A DNA stretch of 28,235 nt from an uncultured Prevotella sp. (GCA_902497035.1 CABVDL010000024.1:1-28235); one strand, 5' to 3'; shown: positions 1 through 10,284, numbered from the stretch's first letter. The notes: generated from the letters alone by a model not told the origin. A program made the numbers and translations.

Positions 1-40
1 CTTTCTAAAATAATTGTGAGCAGATTTAGGGGGTGCTGAA

Positions 41-337
41 TATTTTATGCGCTCTGCGCAATTTTACGCGATAGCGATTTTCGTCACGGGCAGGCTTTGT
101 CCCCCGTAGGGGCGGGGTTTATCCCCGCCCTAACCCCGCAGGGCAAACCACGGGCGTGTCTGTTTTTTTGATTTGGCCGCAATGGTTAGGGCGGGGATAA
201 ACCCCGCCCCTACGGTGGATGAATCCCCGCCGTAACCCCGCATGAATCCGTTTGGTTCGGTCCCGTAGGGGGTCTGTACGTGACTATTTTCCAATAAACT
301 TATTCTCGATTCAAGGTGACGCATTGACGAAGTCAGG
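41..337 (+). repeat. Composite dispersed repeat, copy A
   Basis: Three blocks recur elsewhere in the window. Bases 41-86 recur exactly, inverted, at 16571-16616. Bases 272-288 recur exactly, inverted, at 16507-16523. Bases 284-337 recur inverted at 28182-28235 with 50 of 54 identical. The interior between the conserved borders is bracketed by an imperfect 13-bp inverted repeat (83-95 and 272-284) and differs completely between copies A and B. No transposase is present. The right edge stops three bases short of the patatin stop codon. It is probably a non-coding, genome-wide repeat of this lineage; no known family name is assigned. Confidence 0.85.
104..215. repeat. Perfect 32-bp inverted repeat inside copy A
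   Basis: Bases 104-135 and 184-215 are exact reverse complements, separated by 48 bases. Each arm is G+C-rich (a GGGGCGGGG block facing CCCCGCCC) and is itself nearly palindromic. A transcript leaving the patatin gene would fold strongly here, so the repeat may also stop or protect that transcript. It is absent from copy B, so it is an insertion in, or a variable filling of, the repeat interior. Confidence 0.9.
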
Positions 338-339
338 TG

Positions 340-1203
340 TCAAGTTGCGGCACAGGAAAAGTCGTTGCCCAGCACAAACTCCTCACCTATGCTGAACCCC
401 TCCTCATAGAGCCGCTCCAGCCGCTCCACATTTTTCTCAATGCGCCGCACCTCCATGGGCCTTCTCGGGCGCAGGCAGGCCACACGTCCCTGGCGCTCAA
501 GGTCCTCAAGCAACTGCAACTGGTGGTTGTAAGCCTCAATGCGATGACTCAACGCCACGCGCAGGCGCGGATAGTTCTTGTAAACAAAATATGGTATCCT
601 CCTGTCCTTTCCGTCCTCGCGAAAACCCAGGTTGCGCGTCGAGATGACCACATTGAACGGATGCCCCGTCGCCATGGCCCGCTCCACGGGAATAGAGTCG
701 ATGATGCCGCCGTCGAGCATCGGCTGCCCGTCAACCTCGACTATCTTGCTCACATAGGGCAGACTGCTTGAGGCACGGCAGATATCGACGGCGCGCTGCG
801 CGTCGTGCGTCTCACGGAGATAATTGGAGCGGCCGGTGAGACAGTTGGTGGTGACCATCTCAAAACCAGCCGCATGGCGGAAAAACTCGTTATAGTCGAA
901 AGGTATCAGTTCGTTGGGGAAACGGTCATAAAGAAGTTTCTGGTCGAAAATGCAGCCTTGCGTCACCAAGTGCCGCAAGCCGATATAGTCATATTTCACC
1001 AGCATGTCGATGTTCGAAATGCGGGCACGGCGTGGCTGTCTGGAGATATAACTCATGCCATTGCAGGCTCCTGCCGAGACGGCCACCATGTAGTCGAAAT
1101 AGATGTGATGCTTCATAAAGGCATCAAGCACGCCGCTGGTGAATACGCCCCGCATGCCGCCGCCCTCAAGCACCAGACCGGTAGAATGAGTATCAATCTG
1201 CAT
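340..1203 (-). CDS. Patatin-like phospholipase
   Basis: A 287-residue patatin-family lipid acyl hydrolase. The oxyanion loop GGGMRG is at residues 14-19. The nucleophile is Ser43 in AVSAG, where the canonical first Gly of GxSxG is Ala. The catalytic Asp164 is in DGG (164-166). No signal peptide is seen, so it is probably cytoplasmic or membrane-peripheral. The ATG at 1203 is preferred over the longer frame opening with TTG at 1227, because a -7 box lies at 1225-1232 and would fall inside the longer reading. The family hydrolyses acyl esters of phospholipids; the true substrate is unknown. The gene is divergent from the M24 peptidase, and its 3' end abuts repeat copy A. Confidence 0.9.
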   Translation of the reverse strand: MQIDTHSTGLVLEGGGMRGVFTSGVLDAFMKHHIYFDYMVAVSAGACNGMSYISRQPRRARISNIDMLVKYDYIGLRHLVTQGCIFDQKLLYDRFPNELIPFDYNEFFRHAAGFEMVTTNCLTGRSNYLRETHDAQRAVDICRASSSLPYVSKIVEVDGQPMLDGGIIDSIPVERAMATGHPFNVVISTRNLGFREDGKDRRIPYFVYKNYPRLRVALSHRIEAYNHQLQLLEDLERQGRVACLRPRRPMEVRRIEKNVERLERLYEEGFSIGEEFVLGNDFSCAAT

Positions 1204-1224
1204 AAAGAAATATAATTTTAGTTG

Positions 1225-1232
1225 CAAAAGTA
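1225..1232 (-). promoter_or_regulatory. -7 box of the patatin gene
   Basis: On the minus strand this reads TACTTTTG, a full match to the Bacteroidetes TAnnTTTG box, 21 bases before the ATG at 1203. No TTG at the usual -33 distance is evident. Confidence 0.55.
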
Positions 1233-1254
1233 GTCAATTTCGTTGGAAAGTCAT

Positions 1255-1262
1255 TAACTTTG
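1255..1262 (+). promoter_or_regulatory. -7 box of the M24 peptidase gene
   Basis: TAACTTTG matches TAnnTTTG and lies 30 bases before the ATG at 1293. It is back to back with the patatin -7 box, 22 bases apart, so the two divergent promoters share upstream DNA. Confidence 0.6.
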
Positions 1263-1292
1263 CAACAAAAGAATTGTTCAAACCTGTATTTT

Positions 1293-2693
1293 ATGTTTAG
1301 CAAAGAAACCTACGTCAGCCGTCGCGCCGAGCTGAAGAAGCTTGTAAAGAGCGGAATAATCATACTTTTCGGCAACAACGATTCGCCGGCCAACTATCCC
1401 TCCAACGCATACTACCCTTTCCGCCAGGACTCCACTTTCCTCTATTTTTTCGGGCAGCAGCGTGACGGTCTGGTTGGCGTCATCGACATCGACAATAACA
1501 TTGAGACCCTCGTGGGCGATGACATCGACATCGAGGACATCGTCTGGTACGGCTCCGTCGACAGTGTGCACGACATGGCTGAGCAGGTGGGCGTGAGCAA
1601 TACGGCTCCGATGAAGACCCTGAAGACCATCTGCAACAACGCGCTGGCCAGCCACCGCACGGTGCATTTCCTGCCGCCCTACCGCCACGACATCAAAATT
1701 CAGATATTCGACCTGTTAGGCATACACCCCAACCAGCAGAAGGAAAGTGCCTCGATGACCCTCATCAAGGCCGTGGTGAAGATGCGCTCGACAAAGACGC
1801 AGGAAGAGATACTGCAGCTTGAGGATGCCGCCACCATCGGCTACAAGATGCACACCACGGGCATGCGCGTCACGAAGCCGGGACTGACCGAGAAGTATGT
1901 CGCCGGCCAGATTGACGGCATCTGCCACTCCTACGGCTCGATGGTGAGCTTCGCGACCATCTTCTCGCAGCACGGTGAGATTATGCACGGCAACCCCTCG
2001 ATGGCCGAGCTTGAGAGCGGCCGTCTCGTGCTTTGCGACGCCGGCGGCGAGAATATGGAGCATTACTGCTCCGACAACACCCGCACCTATCCCGTCAACG
2101 GCAAGTTCACCCAGCGCCAGCTGGAAATCTACTCCATCGTCGAGGCCTGCCACGACTACGTGCTTGAGGTGGCGAAGCCCGGCGTGAAATATGCCGATGT
2201 CCACTTTGCCGTCTGCCGTCTGATGTTTGACCGCCTCAAGGAGCTCGGTCTGGCCAAAGGCGACACCGAGGAGGCCGTGAAAGCCGGCGCGCATGCCATG
2301 TTCCTGCCCCACGGCCTCGGCCACATGATGGGCCTCGACGTGCACGACATGGAGAACCTCGACCAGATCAACGTGGGCTTTGACGAGGAGACAAGACCCA
2401 ACCTTGAGCAGTTCGGCACCAACTGCCTGCGCATGGGACGACGCCTGGAAGAGGGCTTCGTCGTGACCGACGAGCCGGGCATCTACTTCATCCCCGCCCT
2501 CATCGACGACTGGAAGGCCAGCGGCCACTGCAAGGAGTTCCTCAACTTCGACAAGCTTGAGACCTACAAGGACTTCGGCGGTATCCGTATTGAGGACGAC
2601 GTGCTCATCACCAAGGACGGCTGCCGCTTCATCGGCAAGGACCGCATACCCTACCACCCGAAAGATGTCGAAGAATTTATGGCAAATAATTAA
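1293..2693 (+). CDS. pepP: Xaa-Pro aminopeptidase (peptidase family M24B)
   Basis: A 466-residue metallopeptidase that removes an N-terminal residue preceding proline. The N-terminal half (about 1-150) is the AMP_N creatinase-like domain; the catalytic pita-bread domain follows. All five expected metal ligands are visible by alignment with E. coli PepP: Asp249 (CDAGGE), Asp261 (SDNTRTYP), His344 (HGLGH), Glu394 (DEPGIY) and Glu434 (RIEDD). There is no signal peptide, so it is cytoplasmic. The ATG at 1293 is chosen because a -7 box at 1255-1262 precludes the upstream TTG start at 1260. Full length for the family. The gene symbol follows family membership and is not a strain-level identification. 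Confidence 0.92.
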   Translation: MFSKETYVSRRAELKKLVKSGIIILFGNNDSPANYPSNAYYPFRQDSTFLYFFGQQRDGLVGVIDIDNNIETLVGDDIDIEDIVWYGSVDSVHDMAEQVGVSNTAPMKTLKTICNNALASHRTVHFLPPYRHDIKIQIFDLLGIHPNQQKESASMTLIKAVVKMRSTKTQEEILQLEDAATIGYKMHTTGMRVTKPGLTEKYVAGQIDGICHSYGSMVSFATIFSQHGEIMHGNPSMAELESGRLVLCDAGGENMEHYCSDNTRTYPVNGKFTQRQLEIYSIVEACHDYVLEVAKPGVKYADVHFAVCRLMFDRLKELGLAKGDTEEAVKAGAHAMFLPHGLGHMMGLDVHDMENLDQINVGFDEETRPNLEQFGTNCLRMGRRLEEGFVVTDEPGIYFIPALIDDWKASGHCKEFLNFDKLETYKDFGGIRIEDDVLITKDGCRFIGKDRIPYHPKDVEEFMANN

Positions 2694-2700
2694 AAGATTA

Positions 2701-2736
2701 ATAGTCAATTTTGCATATTCAGGCAAAATTGACTAT
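2701..2736. promoter_or_regulatory. Perfect 14-bp inverted repeat over the C1 peptidase promoter
   Basis: Bases 2701-2714 and 2723-2736 are exact reverse complements with an 8-base spacer. The arms contain the -33 TTG (2711-2713) and the first bases of the -7 box. This could be an operator for a dimeric regulator, or a weak A+T-rich terminator of the M24 gene; no T-tract follows, which favours an operator. Confidence 0.6.
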
Positions 2737-2741
2737 CTTTG
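2711..2741 (+). promoter_or_regulatory. Promoter of the C1 peptidase gene
   Basis: TTG at 2711-2713, a 20-base spacer, then TATCTTTG at 2734-2741, a full match to the Bacteroidetes consensus, 30 bases upstream of the ATG at 2772. Confidence 0.75.
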
Positions 2742-2771
2742 CGCCAAAAATAAGAAAACCAATAAGAAAGA

Positions 2772-3989
2772 ATGAAGAAAACCCTTATCTTGGCGGCGAT
2801 TGCAGCGCTTGCACTCAACGCCAATGCGTCAAGTGAAAACAAAAAAGACAGTGCAAACTCAAACAAGCCACGGTTTACCGTAATCAAGGAAAATCCGATT
2901 ACCAGCATCAAGAATCAGAACCGCTCAGGCACGTGCTGGGACTACTCCACGCTCAGCTTCTTTGAGGCAGAAATCCTGAAAGCCACCGGAAAGACCTATG
3001 ACCTCTCGGAGGCTTTCGTCGCCAACAAGACCTATATGGACCGCGCCATCCAGGTGGTACGCCTCCACGGCGACTGCCAGTTCTCACAGGGCGGCAGCGC
3101 CTTTGACCCCCTCTACTGCATCCAGCACTACGGCATCTGCCCCGAGACTGCCATGCCCAGGACAGGAAGCCAGTATGGAGACTCGCTGTTCAACTTCAAC
3201 GAGTTCTTCAATGTGATGACCCCGTATGTGGAGGCTGTCGCCAAGAGCAATGCCAAGAAGCTCTCGCCCGCCTGGAAGAACGGACTGCAGGGCATCCTTG
3301 ACTCCTACCTCGGCGCCACGCCGAAGCAGTTTACCTATCAGGGCCGCACCTTCACCCCGAAGAGCTTCGCCGCCTATATCGGCCTCGACAGCGCCGCCTG
3401 CAACAACTACGTGAGCTTCACCTCATACACCCACCATCCTTTCTGGACGGCCTTTGCCGTCGAGGTGCAGGACAACTGGCGCAATCCCCTGTCGTGGAAC
3501 GTGCCTATCGACTGCCTTGAGAAGATTATCGACAACGCCATCATGAACGGCTACACCGTGGCCTGGGGCGGCGACGTGTCGGAAGACGGCTTCACACGCA
3601 CCGGCCTGGCCTACATGTACGACACGAAGAAGCTGGCCAATCTTGAGGGCAGCGACATGGCCCGCTGGCTGAAGCTGACCCCCGCCAAGCGCAAGAGCGT
3701 CGTCGACTCACTCGGCGTGAACGTGCCGGAGATCGAACCCACACAGAAGATGCGCCAGGAGCGCTACGACAACTGGGAACTCACCGACGACCACGGCATG
3801 CTGATTTACGGCATCGCCAAAGACCAGAACGGCAAGGAATACTACATGGTGAAGAACTCATGGGGCGAGACCGGCGACTACAAGGGCATCTGGTATATGA
3901 CCAAGAACTTCATCGTAGCCAACACCATGGACTTCACGGTCAACAAGAACGCCGTGCCAAAGGACATCAGGAAGAAATGCGGATTCTGA
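2772..3989 (+). CDS. Exported C1 cysteine peptidase (bleomycin hydrolase / aminopeptidase C-like)
   Basis: A 405-residue papain-fold peptidase of the C1B type. The start MKKTLILAAIAALALNANAS is a signal peptide, so the enzyme acts in the periplasm or outside; classical PepC/bleomycin hydrolases are cytoplasmic. Catalytic residues are Cys55 in NQNRSGTCW, His341 in DDHGM and Asn362 in VKNSWGE, in the right order. The large insert between Cys and His is normal for C1B enzymes. The ATG lies 30 bases after a strong promoter, and a terminator follows the gene, so it is probably monocistronic. The palindrome over its promoter suggests specific regulation. The substrate is unknown; peptide scavenging is likely. 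Confidence 0.88.
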   Translation: MKKTLILAAIAALALNANASSENKKDSANSNKPRFTVIKENPITSIKNQNRSGTCWDYSTLSFFEAEILKATGKTYDLSEAFVANKTYMDRAIQVVRLHGDCQFSQGGSAFDPLYCIQHYGICPETAMPRTGSQYGDSLFNFNEFFNVMTPYVEAVAKSNAKKLSPAWKNGLQGILDSYLGATPKQFTYQGRTFTPKSFAAYIGLDSAACNNYVSFTSYTHHPFWTAFAVEVQDNWRNPLSWNVPIDCLEKIIDNAIMNGYTVAWGGDVSEDGFTRTGLAYMYDTKKLANLEGSDMARWLKLTPAKRKSVVDSLGVNVPEIEPTQKMRQERYDNWELTDDHGMLIYGIAKDQNGKEYYMVKNSWGETGDYKGIWYMTKNFIVANTMDFTVNKNAVPKDIRKKCGF

Positions 3990-4034
3990 CGCCACCACGT
4001 CACAATCGCCCATTTTAACACTCAGACAAGAAGA

Positions 4035-4083
4035 CCGGATGCAATGCGGACGAACCGCAATGCATCCGGCCTTTTCATTTTTT
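4035..4083 (+). terminator. Rho-independent terminator after the C1 peptidase
   Basis: Stem arms 4035-4049 and 4055-4069 (15 bp, one mismatch, 5-base loop), followed by a T-rich run at 4072-4083. It separates the peptidase gene from recJ. Confidence 0.85.
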
Positions 4084-4117
4084 GTCGATAAAGTTTTTTT
4101 ATCTGTTGAATTCTTCG

Positions 4118-4125
4118 TATCTTTG
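4118..4125 (+). promoter_or_regulatory. -7 box of recJ-recQ
   Basis: TATCTTTG, a full consensus match, 25 bases before the ATG at 4151. It shows that the in-frame upstream start at 4082 is not used. No TTG is seen at the expected -33 distance. Confidence 0.65.
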
Positions 4126-4150
4126 TTGCAGAAAGAAAAAGATATTAAAG

Positions 4151-5880
4151 ATGCATTTCAAATGGAAATATGACGCACCAACACCAGAAGAGACGCGGCA
4201 GGCCCATGAGCTCAGTGAGAAGCTCAACATGAGTCCCTTTCTCACCCTGCTGCTCATCCGGCGGGGCATCTCTACGGAGAGTGCCGCCAAGCGCTTCTTC
4301 AGGCCCCAGCTGGCCGACCTCATCAACCCCTTTCTGATGAGGGACATGGACGTGGCGGTGGATAGGCTCAACGACGCAATGGGCAGAAAGGAGCGCATTC
4401 TCGTCTATGGTGACTACGATGTCGACGGCTGCACGGCCGTGGCACTGGTGTACAAGTTCCTCCAGCAGTTCTACTCCAACATCGACTATTACATTCCCGA
4501 CCGCTACGACGAGGGCTACGGTGTCAGCAAGAAAGGCATCGACTATGCCAAGTCGACCGGCGTGAGGCTCATCATCATCCTCGACTGCGGCATCAAGGCC
4601 AACGACATGATAGCCTATGCCAAGAGCCTCGGCATAGACTTCATCATCTGCGACCACCACATGCCGGATGACGAGCTGCCAGATGCCGTGGCCATACTCA
4701 ACCCAAAGCGGAAAGACGACACCTACCCCTTCAAGCACCTTTGCGGCTGCGGCGTGGGGTTCAAGTTTATGCAGGCTTTCGCCAAGAACAACGGCATCCC
4801 GTTCTCACGCCTCATTCCCCTGCTCGACTTCTGCGCCGTGAGCATTGCCGCCGACCTGGTACCGGTGGTTGACGAGAACCGCATCCTGGCCTATCACGGA
4901 CTGAAACAACTCAACCAGAACCCGAGCGTCGGACTGAAGGCCATCATCGACATCTGCGGTCTGAGCAACCGCGACATCTCGATGAGCGACATCGTCTTCA
5001 AGATCGGGCCGCGCATCAATGCCTCCGGTCGCATGGAGAACGGCAAGGAAAGTGTTGACCTTCTTGTGGAGAAGGACTTCAACGCCGCACTGCACAAGGC
5101 ACGCCATATCGACGAATACAATGAGCAGCGCAAGGACATCGACAAGCAGATGACCGACGAGGCCAACCAGATTGTGGCCCGCATCGAGAGCCAGAACCAC
5201 CACTCCAGCATCGTGCTCTACGATGAGCACTGGAAGAAAGGCGTCATCGGCATCGTGGCCTCACGCCTCACCGAGATCTATTTCCGGCCCTGCGTGGTGC
5301 TCACACGCGACGGCGACCTCGCCACGGGGTCGGCGCGGTCGGTCATGGGCTTCGACGTCTATTCGGCCATCAAGAGCTGCCGCGACCTGCTGCTCAACTT
5401 CGGCGGCCACACCTATGCCGCAGGGCTCACGCTGCGCTGGGCCGACGTGCCAGAGTTCCGCCGCCGTTTCCAGCACTATGTCGAGGAGCATATCCAGCCC
5501 GAACAGACCGAGGCCGCGCTGCACATCGACGCGGAGATTGACTTCAAGGACATCACCAAACGGCTGCACAACGACCTGAAACGCTTCGCGCCGTTCGGAC
5601 CGGGCAACGAGAAGCCCATGTTCTGTACCATCGGTGTCTATGACTACGGCACGAGCAAGGTGGTTGGACGCACGCAGGAGCACATCAAGCTGGAGCTGGT
5701 CGACTCGAAGTCGGGCACCGTGGTCAACGGCATTGCCTTCGGACAGAGCGCCTCGGCACGCTACATCAAGTCGAAGCGGTCGTTCGACATCGCCTACACC
5801 ATCGAGAACAACATCTTCAAGCACAACCTCGTACAGCTGCAGATAGAAGACATCCGTCCCACCGAGGGCGAGATTACCGA

Positions 5881-5884
<4 letters not shown>
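4151..5884 (+). CDS. recJ: Single-stranded-DNA-specific exonuclease RecJ
   Basis: A 577-residue 5'-3' single-strand exonuclease of the DHH phosphoesterase superfamily. Motif I YGDYDVDG is at 86-93, motif II LDCGI at 144-148 and the DHH triad at 168-170. The DHHA1 domain carries GGHTYAAG at 418-425, and the C-terminal part fits the RecJ OB domain. The ATG at 4151 is chosen because the -7 box at 4118-4125 lies inside the longer frame. The stop overlaps the recQ start (ATGA), so the two are translationally coupled. RecJ and RecQ act together: the helicase unwinds and RecJ resects the 5' strand at gaps and stalled forks. Normal family length. Confidence 0.96.
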
Positions 5885-7773
<1,889 letters not shown>

Positions 7774-7931
7774 CGCTGTCACGCCCCCCCCATAAAGGAA
7801 TCTGAAAAGTGGTTATTGCTGAATTTGAGGGCCGGCACAAGACCTGTCCTAACTTCTTAAAAAAAATAGGCGCAGCAGATAAAGTTTTGAGGAGCTGTGC
7901 ATCATTGGTGGCAGTGGCTACATTATCATAT
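7774..7931. other. Intergenic stretch without a supported gene
   Basis: This lies between recQ and the flavodoxin operon terminator, which face each other. It has a run of eight C at the start and is A+T-rich later. A GTG-initiated frame of 63 codons crosses it but has no promoter and no recognisable motif, and it reads through the terminator hairpin of the opposite operon. Confidence 0.5.
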
Positions 7932-7958
7932 GAAAAAGCCCCACTTCACAGCGAGGCT
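7932..7958 (-). terminator. Terminator of the flavodoxin-DUF2023 operon
   Basis: Read on the minus strand, AGCCTCGCT pairs with AGTGGGGCT around a GTGA loop (9 bp with two wobble pairs) and is followed by five T. It lies about 36 bases after the DUF2023 stop. Confidence 0.75.
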
Positions 7959-7994
7959 AAATCATTTATACAAAAACATTATGAATTTACTATC

Positions 7995-8411
7995 TTATAG
8001 TGAACAAGAGGCATAGCTACCTGTCGCAAGGACACCGGCATCGGCACATTGTCCGTATGGCCTGCATTGGCAACGCCGACCCCTCAATGCGCAATAGCGC
8101 TCACACTCCATCGCCAGGTCATAGCCCAGCAGGGCACCAAGCATGAAGTCCTCCTCGGGCGAAAGCTCATTGAGCGGCTTGCTTACCATCAGCCGGACGG
8201 CATTGAGACATTCCTTGCGCCCAAAGAACAGATTGATGGTGTCGCGCCCGGCCGGCTGGATGTAATAGTCTATATGCCGCCGGGCAAGCCGCTGACGGGC
8301 AAAGTCGGCGTACTGCGCGTTGAACGTGTACAGCACCATACGTCGCACACCTTTTTCATACTCGTAGATGTGGTTCATCAAAACCTTCATCTCAACCGGG
8401 ACTCTTGACAT
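7995..8411 (-). CDS. DUF2023 family protein with Cys-rich tail
   Basis: 138 residues. The body, with MKVLMNHIYEYEKG, MVLYT and INLFFG, fits DUF2023, a family of unknown function often encoded beside flavodoxin in Bacteroidales. The gene starts 20 bases after the flavodoxin stop and shares its promoter and terminator, so a role tied to flavodoxin electron transfer is likely but inferred. The C-terminus holds Cys103, 107, 114, 116, 122 and 136, which could bind a metal or iron-sulfur cluster. The ATG at 8411 is chosen; the ATG at 8390 (MKVLMNH) is an alternative, and an upstream GTG-type start would overlap the flavodoxin stop. Confidence 0.8.
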   Translation of the reverse strand: MSRVPVEMKVLMNHIYEYEKGVRRMVLYTFNAQYADFARQRLARRHIDYYIQPAGRDTINLFFGRKECLNAVRLMVSKPLNELSPEEDFMLGALLGYDLAMECERYCALRGRRCQCRPYGQCADAGVLATGSYASCSL

Positions 8412-8431
8412 AATGTACTTTAGCTTGATGA

Positions 8432-8920
8432 TTAGAAACCGAGTATGGGAACCCACGCATCAATGCGGCTGCCGGTCTTGTCGTCCTCATTGACATCGTC
8501 AAGGGCCAGGCCGACAAACTTGCCGTCAACAACCGCCTCTGAGTCGTCATAGGTATAGCCGTCGGTGCTGACACTGCCCACCATGGTGGCTCCGGCAGCC
8601 ACGGCCGCATCGTAAAGCTCCCTCATGCCGCCGCAGAACGTGTCGCTGTAGCTCTCGCTGTCACCACAACCGAACACGGCAACCGTCTTTCCGCTCAGAC
8701 CGGCGGCTGTCAGCACCTTGACACCGTCATACCAGTCGTCCTGCATCTCGCCCGCGCCCCATGTGGAGGTGCCCAGAACAAGATTGTCAGCAGCGGCAAC
8801 CTGCTCCTCCGTGAGGTCTGAGACGTTGATAACCTCGGCACCTAATTTCTCGCCAATCTTCTGTGCGATGGACTCGCAGGTGCCGGTTGATGAACCGTAA
8901 ACAACTATTGTCTTTGCCAT
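8432..8920 (-). CDS. fldA: Flavodoxin (FMN-binding electron carrier)
   Basis: 162 residues, a bacterial long-chain-type flavodoxin. The FMN phosphate loop SSTGTCE is at residues 9-15. The aromatic/glycine loop STWGAGEMQDDWYD and the GCGDSESYSDTFCGGM segment are characteristic. It carries low-potential electrons in place of ferredoxin, in the cytoplasm. The ATG at 8920 (MAKTIVVYG) is chosen because the promoter at 8962-8992 lies inside the longer frame. It is the first gene of a two-gene operon with DUF2023. Confidence 0.95.
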   Translation of the reverse strand: MAKTIVVYGSSTGTCESIAQKIGEKLGAEVINVSDLTEEQVAAADNLVLGTSTWGAGEMQDDWYDGVKVLTAAGLSGKTVAVFGCGDSESYSDTFCGGMRELYDAAVAAGATMVGSVSTDGYTYDDSEAVVDGKFVGLALDDVNEDDKTGSRIDAWVPILGF

Positions 8921-8961
8921 TGTAGTAAACGTTATAATTGATGATGTTGATTTTACACTTG

Positions 8962-8992
8962 CAAAGTTAGCCCAAATCCGTGAAAGCGACAA
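8962..8992 (-). promoter_or_regulatory. Promoter of fldA
   Basis: On the minus strand: TTG at 8992-8990, a 20-base spacer and TAACTTTG at 8969-8962, a full consensus match. It is 41 bases before the ATG. Confidence 0.8.
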
Positions 8993-9110
8993 TACCTAAA
9001 AACAATGATTCTGCCGTCAAACGGGCAGTGCCTCCGCATCAACAGGGCCACAAGGCCGGCCCCTACCGTTGTATCCCGGGTTAATAATCACTAAATAAAT
9101 AAGGAGAAAC

Positions 9111-9141
9111 TTGTACAAGCAGCGGTTTTTTGCTTACTTTG
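9111..9141 (+). promoter_or_regulatory. Promoter of aroC
   Basis: TTG at 9111-9113, a 20-base spacer and TTACTTTG at 9134-9141 (one mismatch to TAnnTTTG), 55 bases before the ATG. Confidence 0.6.
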
Positions 9142-9196
9142 TAAACTAAATACGTTGACCAACAACGTTATCACACACCATCAACAGTGAAAGCAC

Positions 9197-10279
9197 ATGC
9201 GTAATACATTCGGAACCCTCTTCACACTCACCTCATTCGGCGAAAGCCATGGTGCCGCCGTCGGAGGCGTGATCGACGGCATGCCGGCCGGCATTGACAT
9301 TGACCGGGACTTTATCCAGCACGAGTTGTCGAGGCGCCGGCCCGGCCAGAGCCGCATCACCACACAACGCAAAGAAGCCGACGAGGTGGAGTTGCTCAGT
9401 GGCGTGTTTGAGGGGCGGTCGACCGGCGCACCCATCGGGTTCGTCGTACGCAACACCAACCAGCACTCCTACGACTACGACAACATGCGAGACCTGTTCC
9501 GCCCGTCGCACGCCGACTTTACCTATTTTGAGAAATACGGACTGCGCGACCACCGTGGCGGAGGCCGCTCGTCGGCCCGCATCATGATAAGCCGCTGCGT
9601 GGGAGGCGCCCTGGCCAAGCTGGCCCTGCGTCCGTTGGGCATATCCGTCCAGGCCTATGTCTCACAGGTGGGCAGCATAGCCCTTGACAAGGACTACCGC
9701 CGCTACGACCTCTCACAAACGGAGACCAATGCCGTGAGATGCCCGGACGCCAAGGCGGCACAGGCCATGGAAGACCTCATCATGGAGGTGAAAAACAGCG
9801 GCGACACCATTGGCGGCGTGGTGACCTGCGTCATAAAGGGTTGTCCCATAGGATTGGGCGAGCCTGAGTTTGGCAAGCTCAACGCACAGCTCGGCGGGGC
9901 CATGCTCGGCATCAATGCCGTGAAAGGATTTGAGATTGGCGACGGCTTCGACATCGTCAGGCACCGCGGCAGTGAAGTCAACGACATCTTCGTCAGCGAC
10001 AACGGGCACATCACCACCACGTCGAACCACAGCGGAGGCATACAGGGAGGCATCAGCAACGGACAGGACATTTACTTCCGTGTGGCCTTCAAGCCCGTGG
10101 CCACCCTCCTGAGAGAGCAGCCAACGGTCAATCTGCAGGGCCAGCCCACAACCATCAACGCCCGCGGCCGCCACGACCCCTGCGTCGTGCCCCGCGCCGT
10201 GCCCATAGTCGAGTCGATGGCGGCAATGGTCATCCTTGACTACTGGCTCGTCAACAAGACCGTAAGAATGCTGCCCTAA
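9197..10279 (+). CDS. aroC: Chorismate synthase
   Basis: A 360-residue enzyme that converts EPSP to chorismate with reduced FMN, the last shikimate-pathway step. Signatures are FGESHG at 14-19, RRRPGQSR at 46-53, HRGGGRSSAR near 130 and GIQGGISNG near 280. Full length, cytoplasmic. It is transcribed from its own promoter and converges on the serine hydrolase gene, leaving only five bases between stops and no visible hairpin between them. The FMN requirement is compatible with the neighbouring flavodoxin, but adjacency alone does not prove a link. Confidence 0.97.
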   Translation: MRNTFGTLFTLTSFGESHGAAVGGVIDGMPAGIDIDRDFIQHELSRRRPGQSRITTQRKEADEVELLSGVFEGRSTGAPIGFVVRNTNQHSYDYDNMRDLFRPSHADFTYFEKYGLRDHRGGGRSSARIMISRCVGGALAKLALRPLGISVQAYVSQVGSIALDKDYRRYDLSQTETNAVRCPDAKAAQAMEDLIMEVKNSGDTIGGVVTCVIKGCPIGLGEPEFGKLNAQLGGAMLGINAVKGFEIGDGFDIVRHRGSEVNDIFVSDNGHITTTSNHSGGIQGGISNGQDIYFRVAFKPVATLLREQPTVNLQGQPTTINARGRHDPCVVPRAVPIVESMAAMVILDYWLVNKTVRMLP

Positions 10280-10284
10280 GAGGC

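Noticed and set aside
7809..8000. A 63-codon frame starting GTG after recQ
   Set aside because: No promoter, crosses the terminator of the opposing operon, and shows no recognisable domain.
9030..9075. Short G+C-rich block before aroC resembling the GCCCCTAC part of copy A; a similar one lies near 15659-15682
   Set aside because: The shared stretch is too short to call a repeat copy; it may be a degraded relic.
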